Source of the DNA: Atrina japonica
Lineage: Eukaryota > Mollusca > Bivalvia > Pterioida > Pinnidae
Length of the DNA stretch: 64,000 nucleotides
Direction of reading: 5' to 3'
Assembly: GCA_030159075.1 (NCBI GenBank)
Contig: BROG01000452.1
Span: 1-64,000 of the forward strand
The notes beneath the pieces are model-generated. The model saw only the letters and a program-made list of their open reading frames with translations, had not been told where the DNA came from and did not search any database. Positions 1 to 20,696 of the stretch are shown piece after piece. The translations under genes were made by a program, and so were the position numbers. Positions within the stretch are counted from its first letter, which is position 1. The number at the start of each line of letters is the position of its first letter.

Positions 1-574
1 GTATGGAATGGACGCCAGAACACTCATCACCTGTAAAAGTATCCAAGTATAGAAGGCATATCATCATATGTATTATCCATAGTTTTTACTCATTAATGAA
101 TCAAGATACCAATTACTAGTATATCAAAATGATAACATGCTTACACTATTAATATGATTTTATAGAAAAACATTCTATGATATTGCCTAAATTTGACCCG
201 ACCTCTCAGTGTCTAGGTGTTGAAGTTATAATGTTGAATGCACCGAAGAAAAGATTATGAAATACAAACTGAGACCTGGGCGATACCCGACAAATCTGCA
301 AATCCGTATAGAATTTTAAACATATGGCATAATCTTAGTTTACGAAATGAACAAAAATAAAAGGAAGATCAGTTTCTCGGAGATTTTTCAAAACAAGCAG
401 TATACATTGTAACCTGATGTCATATATATGCACTAGCCCCTTTTCAAATTCAAACTCTATGTGAATTCATATGGGGATACTACCTTCTTGAGAAGATAGA
501 TTTGAAGACAAATGTTTTCTGTTTACACGGGTACACGTGAATTTGAACGTTGACCATATGACCTTGAAAGTTTG
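1..574. other. No gene seen (presumed SLC6 intron or flank)
   Basis: This stretch lies downstream of the last visible SLC6 exon on that gene's strand. I looked for the next expected transporter exon and found no match. It has frequent stops in all frames and no obvious repeat of its own. Confidence 0.5.
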
Positions 575-715
575 CAAAATGTAAAAGAAATTCAGATACC
601 AAACTATAAATCAATAGAATGTCCAGGACATAGATACAAATCCGGTAAAAATGGATAAACACGGACCTCTGGAATCCAAGAGATGGGATCAGGTGCCATC
701 ATCCTCAAATGATTC
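575..715. repeat. Interspersed repeat family R1, copy 1
   Basis: Shares the core GTCCAGGACATAGATACAAA followed by a variant of AAACACGGACCTCT with copies at 1,446-1,542, 39,541-39,712 and, more diverged, 53,928-54,066. No coding potential is conserved between copies, so the short reading frames here are not genes. Confidence 0.6.
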
Positions 716-1445
716 CAGACAACTTTCTCATACATCCTTTACAAAACGTCACTCAGTTTTGAGTTATTAAGCTGTATAAAACTGTACACTTTGATAATGA
801 AGAGCATCCTAGAGGTTTGTTTATTAACAGATTTCGTTTTATTTTGCAAACTTCGAAGATATTGACATAACATCCGTACATACAAAATCTGAAAGTTATC
901 TGATGACTGGTTTATGAGAAGATATTTACAAATGTACCAAAACCTACCAAAGTACCTTCATTTTGCCAAAAGGATTCATTGATAATTCTAAGAACTTTCT
1001 TATATATCTTTGTATAAAAAAGACAACCCGTTTTGAGTTATTGCGCCATTTGTATAAAACTATACCTTATATTACCGAAGAGCCCCCTGTGGCCTATTTC
1101 GTATGCATTCGCAAACTTTGCAGATAGTGACCTAATAATCAGGGATACAAAGTTTGAGAGTCATCTGATTATTGGTTCATGAGAGGAATATTTTAAAAGA
1201 TGTACACAACGTTTTCGTTCTAAGTGACCTATTGTGGAGCCCTTTGGGTCTAGTCCCTTTCTTTTGCACATTATATGCGGCTTCATATAAACAGAAGAAG
1301 TAGAACATGTTTAAAAGTCAAAGACGAGAACGCACAACGGACGACCTCAGACAAAACACAATCGCGATAGGTGATCTTGAGCCTTTGACTCAGGGGATCA
1401 AAACAGGCTAGTAAATAATAATCAGCGTTTTATTTTTGTTTATAA

Positions 1446-1542
1446 AAAAACTCAGATACCAACGTATAAATCAATACAATGTCCAGGACATAGATACAAA
1501 TCCGGTAAAAATGGACAAACACGGACCTCTGGAAACCAAGAG
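1446..1542. repeat. Interspersed repeat family R1, copy 2
   Basis: Nearly identical to copy 1 over about 95 bases, and about 40 bases beyond the donor of SLC6 coding exon 4. The minus-strand frame that joins this repeat to the exon is read-through of a splice site. Confidence 0.6.
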
Positions 1543-1579
1543 TTTATATTATTCAAAAAATATATATGCATGCACTTAC

Positions 1580-1712
1580 CTTTCCCGATGACTGTATTCC
1601 TCTTATCATGGAAAGGAACACAAACACCCAAGCGGCGAATAGACACAATGTTAACCGCCATTGAAGTCCTCCAATGTTATGTATTCCATCTGTCATATTC
1701 AGTACATTATGT
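1580..1712 (-). CDS. SLC6 coding exon 4 (TM4)
   Basis: 133 nt between acceptor TATTTCCAG and donor AAG|GTAAGT, phase 2 to phase 0. Encodes [18 protein letters not shown], then [18 protein letters not shown] and IQSSGK, matching the SLC6 pattern of a short loop, TM4 and a (K)SSGKV exit. Confidence 0.92.
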
Positions 1713-2274
1713 CTGGAAATAAATATTATAAACATAATACCAAAGTTATAATGCTAAAGACGATATCGTTTCTGTCAATTAGACTTCATCAGTTGAGCTC
1801 CAATTTGAAAAGTATGTGTATTTTCTAAAGAGAACGTGGTATCATACAAGGCCAAATAATATCTCTAAAAAGTATAGCCGAAATCCGTCTAAGAGTAACC
1901 ACTGTAAAAATGACTATCTTAGCATTAGAAAATTTTTCGAATTTAAATGGTGTTATCAGTGCCAAATATTACTTTTGTATAAGATGAACAGCTGGTACCG
2001 AAATACCAGGTACTAGGTTTATGTATACCCTCAGGGACTCAAACGGTCCACCAACAGTGGCAACGACCTAGTGGTTACAAATATTATATGAACATAATAC
2101 CAAAGTTATAATGAGAAATAATAAGAAATAATTTTACCCAATATTTTGTATGTTTTCCTGATATTATATATTGTTTCGTATTATGTTAGGTATCCAGAGG
2201 CTATTCTGTCTGTCTGAGTCTGTCTGCCTGCCTGTCTGCGTCTGTCTGCTTGCCTGTCTGTCTGTCTGTCTGTC

Positions 2275-2368
<94 letters not shown>

Positions 2369-4358
2369 TTACTGCTGTGTTTATGTTCTTATATGAATGT
2401 CAAATTTTCGAATTTAAGTATTCATTGTAAATGTTTATTTTAATTCATGTGATGTAAAAACGTGGTCGTTTTCCATCCATACCACCAGATTGCATTTATC
2501 CCGTTTACTTACTCCCAAAATTCTTCTGAAGGCGTTTTGGGGAGAACTCCCTGACTCGTGTTATATTCCAAACCATCTGAAATACTAATGTTTCCGATCA
2601 CATGACCGGATATTGTAGATGACATGGAAGTATTGTTTAATGATGTTGTGTTGTAAGTTCCTGTTATATTCGCCGCATCACGATGTCTACATGCCAGTGT
2701 ATTCCACTCATTGTCGCATGATGACCAAGGTAGCACGGATGTAAATGACATGATGAAGTAATACAATGTCCATGATACGATCACATTATAGTAGACAGAC
2801 ATGAGTGCTGCGACAAACATCATCGCATAACCAATTCCTGTCAGAAGATTTAAACAGTATTAATATTTCTTAACAGCTGAAATAAAACGTACCACATGGA
2901 AAGATGTTTTCTATCAATTATCTGGGGTAATTGTTTTACTGATCTACTGATGTAAAACCCATACTACCTTGTGGGTGGAGTCTAGTTAACGCTTTTATGA
3001 CCTGGAAGAGCTTACATTTTAGGTACTATAATGTCGTTTTAAAAACCACTGTTTAGTCAAAACTATAAAGTGACTGTACTTTGCCAAATGTTAGGAATTA
3101 AAATTGAAAATCATAGGTCTTTGAGTAAGTACGATTGCAACTTATCAATAAGAAGCAAACTATCGAACAGAATGGAACGTTAACTTCCACCATATCGAGA
3201 TAGGCGATATCAAATTAAATGTTCTAAATTGGGCTGTGGTATAGTATCGGAAGTGTTCGTTAAGCAAACTTTATTATGAAATGCTGTCATGGACCGTTAT
3301 ATTTGAAACCAACACAAAAATGTTTAATCAAAAAGACGTTATTACCTTGAAACAGAGGACAGCATTGCCATATTTTCATTGTTGCCAAACTCGAGAACTG
3401 TGCAATGGAAAGCTCAACAAATATGATTGGTAAAGCAATCAAAACTAGGCATATCGAAAATACAATAACAAATGCCCCTGTAAATACAACAAATAACTCA
3501 AGAAATATCTTTCACTTATAACAAAGCTTCGATTAGTCACTTTTATATCGAAAGAAATATAAATTGACTCAATTATATGGATGTGAAAACCATTCAAATA
3601 CATATACTGTCTACAACGAAATCTATGTTCTGCCATTTGGCGTTATATATAAGTTGATTTAAACAAAATCATGAAATGTGTTAATAACTTTAATAATGTT
3701 AAAACGCATTATAGTCAACATAAGGGCGAATTAAATTAGATTAGTTGATAAAGTGTGGAAGTATCCAACAGCAAAATAAAAAAACAACAAATGTGTGCAA
3801 CCATCAAGCAGCCAGTGAACAGAAAGAGTTTCCGGAAGCAAATATCTCGGCAAACATACAGTATCTTAATTCATCCGACTATTTTGTTTGAATGCTTTAC
3901 ACCATACAAATTATATATTTCAGTTATACAGGGGTGGCCAGTGTTGGCGTGAATAATAGTTACGGTGTACCCAAAGGACAAATCTACACACTTCAGGGTG
4001 CTTCGATCCTATACCAAAAGGAGGCGAGATAATTCGTAGCTATAGCCACTCGGTCAGAGCCCCAGCCCCCTCAAACGTTCGAAAACGCAACGTAATTATC
4101 GAAGCACTGCTTGTAATTAATCCACTGTACCAATCAAGTGATTAACAACTGCTACTAGACATTTATGGCATTATAAATAGCAAAAACAAAATAAAAATCT
4201 CTGTACATATAAAATTACAAATAGGCATAAAACGCCTTACCACCGCCATTTTTGTAACAGATATATGGAAACCTCCAGATATTCCCTAATCCAACCATGT
4301 ATCCAAGACAGGAAAAAAAGAACTCAAACCATGACGTCCAGTTCCCTCGTCCCGTCAT
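1580..4358 (-). CDS. SLC6-family Na+/Cl--dependent neurotransmitter/amino-acid transporter, 5' part (4 coding exons, 3' part outside window)
   Basis: Plasma-membrane symporter of the neurotransmitter:sodium symporter family; substrate cannot be told from this part. Exons on the minus strand are 4358-4241, 3477-3346, 2837-2513 and 1712-1580, with GT/AG borders and matching phases (1, 1, 2, 0), giving 236 residues. Visible landmarks: RGNW before the first helix; the TM1 signature [20 protein letters not shown]2 with [14 protein letters not shown]3 with [14 protein letters not shown]; extracellular loop 2 with the conserved Cys pair (SSCDNEW and TLACRH) and six N-glycosylation sequons; then EEFWE, and TM4 ending SSGKV. 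The start at 4358 is the first ATG after an in-frame stop and leaves only five residues before the conserved NW, a short N-terminus, so an upstream coding exon is possible. Family members are about 600 residues, so more than half the gene lies left of base 1. GABA, glycine, taurine or orphan transporters are all possible. Confidence 0.9.
2017..2080 (+). repeat. Short interspersed repeat R7, copy 1 (SLC6 intron 3)
   Basis: Resembles the reverse complement of 59,563-59,628. Both carry GGTTTATGTATA, CTCAAACGGTCC and TGGCAACGAC followed by AGTGGTTA. About 65 bases, no coding content. It lies between the two 23-nt direct repeats 1,731-1,753 and 2,091-2,113. Confidence 0.5.
2204..2363 (+). repeat. 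(TCTG)n/(TC)n microsatellite in SLC6 intron 3
   Basis: A degenerate CTGTCTGYCTG block passes into about 80 bases of pure (TC)n. Long Leu/Ser and Arg/Glu reading frames across it are repeat artefacts. Confidence 0.95.
2513..2837 (-). CDS. SLC6 coding exon 3 (TM3 and extracellular loop 2)
   Basis: 325 nt between acceptor TCTGACAG and donor GA|GTAAGT, phase 1 to phase 2. Encodes [19 protein letters not shown], the TM3 Tyr pair, [15 protein letters not shown], then a sequon-rich loop ending [11 protein letters not shown]. The loop has NIT, NTT, NNT, NTS, NIS and NTS sequons. Confidence 0.92.
3346..3477 (-). CDS. SLC6 coding exon 2 (TM2)
   Basis: 132 nt between acceptor TTTACAG and donor AAG|GTAATA, phase 1 to phase 1. 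Encodes [17 protein letters not shown], then [18 protein letters not shown] and CCPLFQ. This is the usual SLC6 helix 2 region with the conserved Glu before the GQF-like step. Confidence 0.9.
4241..4358 (-). CDS. SLC6 coding exon 1 (TM1)
   Basis: 118 nt from ATG (4358-4356) to donor G|GTAAGG at 4240. Encodes MTGRGNW and the TM1 motif [17 protein letters not shown]; ends in phase 1. An in-frame TAA lies about 27 nt upstream of the ATG, so this exon can hold the start unless an acceptor lies in between. Confidence 0.88.
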
Positions 4359-5165
4359 AATTCCGAATGGTAGTCCGATAATTACAGATAATTGGCGAAA
4401 CTAATACTATGTTCGACAGGTCCGGCCATAGAGTGTTGTTGAACAGCTAGAACAGAATGCAAGAACCGATTAAATGATATATTTGAATTTGTGTACACTA
4501 GGTTCGCCTGTAAAAAGGTTCAGCAAATGTGCAAAAAATGAATACATTTGGCGTGCATTAAAATAAATTGTGTGTGTTTTATTCGTAAAAACCTGGAGTC
4601 GTAAATATTTGAAGAAATCACGAGATATTTCTAAACGATAGTGCAAGAGACGTTGAATGCCATTATGGCTTTTACGAGAAAAAATACAATATTTTTTTTC
4701 AGAACTGCGTTTGCAATCCAGTATATTAAATGATATTTGCCACCTGTTGGCACTGCCAATATATAATCGTTATTAAAAAAGTGTTATTAATCATCTCCTA
4801 ACTGCCAACCACTGTCAGGCATTGTTCATAAAACACAGGTGCGAGATCTTCATGGAAATGTATATCCCAATAAAGAAAAACAAAATACAGGAGTCGGATG
4901 ACATAAGAACTAGTTAAATATAAGCATGGACTGTATTCACTTGACATGCATTGGACTATGAATGCCAAATAGACGATGCAAATACAACATGGAACGCTAA
5001 CGCGCTTCGTGGAATTTGTCTCTCTCCAGCTGACATTCATAAGCCCCTGAATGCCAACTTTCAGCAGTTCAATGCTAAAATATTGCCCTTTATATTACGT
5101 TTTGTTTATCCAATAATAAGTAATTTTGTAAAGTCCCGTGAATCGGCAACGCCTTCGAATTTGAC
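4359..5165. other. Region 5' of the SLC6 start; contains repeat R2
   Basis: Presumed promoter or 5' untranslated region of the SLC6 gene. Bases 4,985-5,085 (ACGCGCTTC, CCAACTTTCAGCAGTTCAAT) match 14,990-15,085; both copies are followed about 100 bases later by a long (TA)n tract. The 80-codon minus frame here runs through this repeat and is not treated as a gene. Confidence 0.5.
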
Positions 5166-5198
5166 ATATATGTGTATGTATATATATATATATATATA

Positions 5199-5274
<76 letters not shown>

Positions 5275-5302
5275 ATATATATGTAATATATGTATGTATA
5301 TA
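5166..5302. repeat. (TA)n microsatellite
   Basis: About 130 bases of nearly pure TA with a few single-base interruptions. Confidence 0.95.
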
Positions 5303-8300
5303 CTTTGTTTTGCCTGCTAACTCCTCAACCCCTCAAGTCACATTTTGACCGGCTTAATTCACAGAATGGTTAAGTCCACTGTCCGAAATACGGGGTGTAT
5401 TATTAAGAATTCTAATTTTGCAATACTTTTAATTGCAACATTAACTTGTTCACCCCTGCATTATGACAGTGGGTTATGCTATTATTTATGTGAGAGAGTT
5501 TGATCACATAAGTAGGTGAGTTTATATCAGTATGATCTTGAAACAATTCTACAATGTTTTAGCTTGACGATGTCAATGATATTTTTGTTTACAAAAATAT
5601 TAAAATTCATGCAGCAATTTTATCTACGTTTTCATCAATATTATTTTGATATTTCCTATACATAGTGGCACTTAACGTTTATAAACAAGATATATTTTCT
5701 CTTAAAAAAAACTTGTCCTTTCTAAATTTGAAGATATCTATCTTAAAGACTCGAGGCTACCAAAACTTTTATACAATGTCACTGAGTTCGAGCGATTGAT
5801 TTCACAGAATAAGATTCTATCAAACGCACTTTTATATATGGTATGTTCACGCTCTACTACAGTCGGTGTACTCTTTAACTATTCCTTTGCTTCATATTAG
5901 TACTAGAAAAAAGTTCTTCAAATTTGACGTTTGATCTATTATGTATGTCAAACGTAAAAACTTCAGTAAGACTACACCGTCGTAGACTGTCAGAACCATT
6001 ACAATATTCATTGTAAATATCAGTGACTCGAACAACATACCTGTTTAGATAATAGATCTATTATCAGTCAATATCAGAAAGATGCGAAAATACTATCAAT
6101 TATGTTTTTATTAATGGGACATTAGCTGTGTTTTCTCCAAAACATTTTGTCTCTTTTTTTTTCTATTTAGTTTGATATACAATAACAAAAAGGAGATTTA
6201 CACAGGCTTACAAATTCTCACTTTGTTATATATATTGTGAAATATACTTGAGAAACCCAGGTTTGGCACATTTTCAATTGCAATTGATTAACTTAGCCTT
6301 ACTTTTTGTATATGAATTACACACTGAACCTAACCTTAATTTCACAAAATATGTAGGAATTAGGAATATCGGATTGTCTATGCCGATGTATAGTTCTTAT
6401 TTGTCATTGTACATTATGTACAAGTAGGAAAATACGAAATTACTATAATAATTACTATAACTACTTTTTGGTAAACCAAGCTAATGCTCATTTACTTCGC
6501 ATTACAGCTTATAAAATGTATGCCCCACCACTTGAAAATGTGATCCGTCCATCCGTTATCCAATGTCACTTTGAATTAAGGTATTATGCAGAATATGTTC
6601 TATTACTGTAACATTTAGTTCCCGTGGACCTGGACATGCTCATCACTGGTTAGTATTAATATACAAATGTATGTAACAAGATTGGGTTAAACAATTGAAA
6701 TTGATAAAGTGCCAAACCTTAGCTTCCCAGGCAATTCTCACAAAATATATAGGAATTTAAGAATGTTTATGGCTGTGTATACCTCTTTTTTCTTTTCTTT
6801 TTTTTTTTTTTTTTTTTTTGTTATTGTATATCAATCTATCATACCATAGGGAGGAACGTACTGAGAACAGAAAATTCAAAACACAACTAGTACATCTTTA
6901 GCATTGTTGCACTTTAAACACAAGTATACGGACAGAAACTAACGATTTTGTCTACAACATATGGATTATATTTCAGTTATTATACTTAATACGAAGTCTG
7001 TTCCATCTGTTTCTGTTTCGTGGGATTTAATGTTCAATAAAGTAAGTACAAACCTATAAATATGAAGATCATCATCGTATGATGTAACAGAGTGAAACGT
7101 AAACAATATCTGCATATTACTAATTAATGTATTCATTTTCATTATGTTAATATTATTTTGCTAAATCAAACCATTTGATACTGTAAATTTGGTTTTATTC
7201 GCTAGAATTTTATTTACGCGTAATTTCGCGAGTGCTCTTGCTCAAAAAAAAAAAATTCTCGCTAAATTTCCCCTACATTTAAGTAGTAATATCCTACAGT
7301 CATCTGCATATGACGTTTATATTTCACAAATGATCCGATTTACCAGGGCGTGTTCAACAAATGAACATTTCATATACAGAGACTTACTGACAACTTATTG
7401 ACAAAGGAATATCGACAACCGCATTTGTTGTCAACGTTCCACACATTTTACGGTCGGTAAAACAGTCTTCTTTGCGATTAATCTGTTTCACAGAGTGAAA
7501 TGTTGAATTGCTTGTTCGACAACGGTTGTTGAGACGTCTGTACCAATTGTGACATGGATTCCTTCCTCACGTATTTGGATTTGACTTGGGCATGCATAAA
7601 CATGTACTTTAAAGCTGTCATCTCAACTTTAAAACTAATTTAATCAATACTAAAAATAATAAATAGTTTTTCAAACATCCCCAGTGTTTTACTTCCATTG
7701 GTAGTCATATTTGTTCAGTTTTCGTAATAAAACAAGCCACAACCGACATAAAAGGCCATTTTCCAAAATCAGACATTATTGTCTTACTATAATCGCATAG
7801 AACAAACGTGTGAAATAATGAAGTTTGAGTATAACTCACCTGCAAGTCGAAAATAAAAAATGATATCAACAAAGTTCATTTACTCTATCTGGACATTTAG
7901 TCGGCTTATATACAGTTCACAAGCATGTAATTTATCACTTTAAACATGATAATATCAAGCATAATTACAAAGTCCCCACGAGAAAATCGTAAAAGTATAA
8001 ATAAACAGGGGCTCAGATCACCTGTTATAATATAAATGTCCTCACTTCAAAAATAAAGAATCAAGGACAAGTCAGACAAAAGTCAACTCGGAAATATATA
8101 TTCGAACACTCGACTCGTTTTACAAGACCACTTGCACCAATTTCAAAACTTTTGATAGCAATGTTTCAAAGTTATGCCTCTTATAGCGTTTATTTGCTGT
8201 TCCAAGTGATACATTGTCTTTGGCCAAGTGTGTGCGACCCGACTGCACACTTTACGAGTTCAATAGAATGTGTGACGCTTTGTCAACAACATAACTAAAG

Positions 8301-9277
8301 GGTGCAGATTACTAGTAAGATTTTATTATTTTTTACGTTCAAAGTGAAAATTATTTAATGGATACTAAAATAATGAATTTAAAACTAATTATAAAATATA
8401 TTTATTATGCATCTTATGTAAAATGTAATGCGGAATGCTTATGAATTGAGTACAGTGTATGTTTTGAGTACATGTCATCTGTCCATTGTTTCGTTTTGGG
8501 AGTACGGGCCTCGCCTTTTAAAGCGTAATTGCGAGCCATAAAGAGCGAAAGAGTTTATCTGAAAGGTCATAGAATATCGAAATACATCTAGATTTTTTAA
8601 GGTACAGGAAAACTTCAGTTAACTTCACGTGTTTGATAATGTATTAAAACACACATTTTATCATATTCTCGACTATCTGTCAGGGGACAAAAATCATTGT
8701 GACAGCTGATATCACCTTAAATTAAGTATATGTCCGTGCTTGTTTCAAACTCGAGCGTTTCGGAAACTCTGGTCTGGAAAAATGGAAGCCACACTGCTGC
8801 CCGATGGACTTCGAGTTTTCCAGGTTCAACTGTATTTATTCAGCCTTACCCAACACATACTATTATTAATATTTATCTCCGCTATATGCGACCGCTCCCC
8901 TTTCTCTTCCAATTTCTTACATATTTCTGCAAACACATTGTGTCATAGCCATCAACATGCGGCTTGAGATTAAGATCTAATCCTGTTTTTATTCATTCAT
9001 CGACTGAAATGTGCCATATAAACGGTCAATATAACTTAAATGAATGTCAAATCTACGGCCTTTCTATACCTATATGACTGCTGTTTGTTATATCCATATA
9101 AAGCAGTACTAAAATATTTTTCTAAAAAAGCCATAAACATGTGCTTTGTATTTCAGCTTAATGTGAACTGTTTTATCGACATTCTAGTTAACAATAATCC
9201 TTTTTCTCATGTGCAATACAGACTCCTGAAACATTTCTTACTTTGAGTGTGTTCTCCAAACACTTGTTACATAGACA
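5303..9277. other. Intergenic, no gene supported
   Basis: Bases 5,320-5,500 resemble 50,585-50,790 (CTCAACCCCT-like start and AGAATGGTTAAGTCYACTGT in both), an interspersed repeat. There is a poly(T) run at 6,800-6,819. Bases 7,185-7,290 hold a frame with ACGCGTAATTTCGCGAG that looks repeat-derived. The overlapping frames at 8,730-8,967 show no family resemblance and no good splice context. Confidence 0.5.
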
Positions 9278-18665
<9,388 letters not shown>

Positions 18666-18779
18666 CTTACCAGATCAATTAAACAGTTGACAATAGTGAC
18701 GACATATTTGCTGATGATGAGAAAGATGAGGATGGACCAGAGGAAGTATTTTTGTTCGTTGTTGTCATCGATGGGAATT

Positions 18780-18785
18780 AATAAA
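18780..18785 (+). terminator. Candidate poly(A) signal of the WAP-Kunitz gene
   Basis: AATAAA, 115 bases after the stop codon, followed by an AT-rich stretch and the GT-rich tract at 18,857-18,895. Confidence 0.5.
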
Positions 18786-18828
18786 ACTATAAAACATACA
18801 CCTACTGATGTTATCTATAATTATCTAC

Positions 18829-18863
18829 ATACATACATACATACATACATACATACGTCTGTG

Positions 18864-18895
<32 letters not shown>
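18829..18895. repeat. (CATA)n(TG)n microsatellite
   Basis: About seven CATA units followed by a (TG)n run with CG interruptions. Confidence 0.95.
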
Positions 18896-19678
18896 ACTTT
18901 GTACATTGTGATAAAGCAATGTCTTGCATTTCACAAATGTATCTACTGACACACAATACATCTTATCTTATCAATTAATGTAGTGGGTTCCGTACCGCCA
19001 TAAATTGTTGCAGGGGACATCGTGTTTTCAAGCGCGTGCTCTATGTATTCGGTCAACGAGGCCATTAAACAACTAGAGTATAAACGAAAAAATACGTTTG
19101 CTAGATGTCAGTACTGTACATGGCTCACCCCGAACATAGAAAACAGTGAACCGAAAATATAGCATTCAAGATATTTAGCCAATTGAAATATTTATTAGTA
19201 ACATCAATAGATTTGATTTGGATATGTATTTGGTAATTTACGCCACCTGGTGGCGAGTGCAAACTACGTGTGTCACACATCTAGCACACTATTTGCAAAT
19301 CTTCAGGCTGACTAAATTAGGAGAATTGTCAAGACAATTCTGTTGTTACCACCTACGACTGACGCATACTGTTTTGTATTGTCAGTCGACCATGGTCTCC
19401 AATTTTTTGTCTTCTGAACGAGGTGTTATATGAAATACACAATATATGCACAAATATTAGCCCACAATTAGAGAATTACAATATTTAGTCAGTCTTGATA
19501 AAAACTAATCATGGCTAAATTGGCTAATACCAGGGTAAGTCTTGGTTGTAAACCCTGTCCAGAATATCAATTATCTGAGGTTTAGATGAATTTCCTTAAG
19601 CAGTTAAGAGTTATTTTCCTTTGGTGGTCTTATTGTGGGTCAGTTCGATACGTGTTTCTTCTTTAAACAACCAAATTA

Positions 19679-19962
19679 AGTCGACCTGGCTCAGTCGGTA
19701 GCGCGCTCGACTCTAAATCGTCAGGTCGTGAGTTCGAGCCCAGCCGGTTGGTTTCTTGTTATTCGGATGAGAGAGTAAAAACCGAGGTCCCGTGTCACAG
19801 TAGGTGTCGGCACGTTAAAGAACCCTCACTGCTCAATGGCCGTAAGTGCCGAGCATAGGCCAAGATTTGAAGCCCTTCACCGGCAATTGGTGATGTCTCC
19901 ATATGAGTGAACGATTCTTGAGTTAACAATAAACAAACAAACAATTAAAAAAAAAAAAAAAA
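19679..19962 (+). mobile_element. tRNA-derived SINE family S, copy 2
   Basis: Head CGACCTGGCTCAGTCGGTAG (A box) and GGTCGTGAGTTCGAGCCC (B box), body TTCGGATGAG to GTCCCGTGTCACAGTAGGTG to GTTAAAGAACCC, 3' part TTTGAAGCCCTTCACCGGCA to TTAACAATAAACAAACAAAC and an A-rich tail. Confidence 0.88.
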
Positions 19963-20354
19963 GGATTATATAGTATTAGTGAAAAGGACATCATAATGTT
20001 CACCACAATTATCTGTTAAGATTAATGAAGACATAAAATAAACATTTCTGTGCAAAAGGAATTGTTTTCAAACTATTTTTACACATGAATACTTAAATTA
20101 ATTTGGTTGATTTATTAAGGAAAATATAATTAGTTGTCTCCACACAATAGGATCGCCAAAGGGAAATAACTCTGGCCAAAAAAAGAGAAAACTGCTGATG
20201 AAAACCCATATAGTTGTACATTCTACGTAGAAAAGTTTTGTTCCACTCATTATCACTTAGTGGTGATGATGCTTTTCTTCCACCAATGATGTAGGATTAC
20301 TTAGACTGTGAAGATGTCTACATTGCTGTGTCACGGTATGTTAACATGTTTATC

Positions 20355-20455
20355 TACCGTTTTAGAAAGTCGTTGTGAAACGGGAAACGGGAATCAAACC
20401 CAGCACCTGTCACTTCCGAATCTGACGCTAGAGCTACTACTAAAGCGGTCAGCTC
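20355..20455 (-). mobile_element. tRNA-like SINE head
   Basis: On the minus strand carries GTAGAGCTGACCGCTTTAGT and a B-box-like GGTTTGATTCCCG. The spacing is irregular and no acceptor-stem pairing is visible, so it is a SINE remnant and not a tRNA gene. Confidence 0.45.
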
Positions 20456-20696
20456 TACAATACAAACATTACATACGGGAGATAACTCTTGCAGTAATTT
20501 GCCCTATAAGAAGCAGATGGAGATAACTTTAAAATATATGCTTCATCGGTCACTGTAAACTCTCTCTCTCAAGGAGAAGAAGAATAACCTGAGAAGTCGA
20601 AAAATGAATATAGAAAGAAAACAAGTGTATATGTTTCTATAACTAATGAACGTGAAAACTTGGGTGTATATATTTGAGTAATTTCATTGTACGGCA

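Larger units (their letters stand above)
18896..20696. other. Intergenic, no gene; SINE S2 and a tRNA-like fragment
   Basis: SINE S2 occupies 19,679-19,962. Bases 20,355-20,455 read on the minus strand as a tRNA-like head (GGTTTGATTCCCG B box) of a further SINE. Nothing else is supported. Confidence 0.5.

Noticed and set aside
480..1661. Small minus frames near 0.5 and 1.5 kb as further SLC6 exons
   Set aside because: The first is repeat R1. The second overlaps the real exon 4 in a shifted frame and reads into R1.
2171..2443. Leu/Ser-rich frame and its Arg/Glu antisense frame
   Set aside because: Product of the (TC)n microsatellite in an SLC6 intron.
4798..5040. 80-codon minus frame upstream of the SLC6 start
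   Set aside because: Runs through repeat R2, copied at 14,990-15,085, and has no domain.
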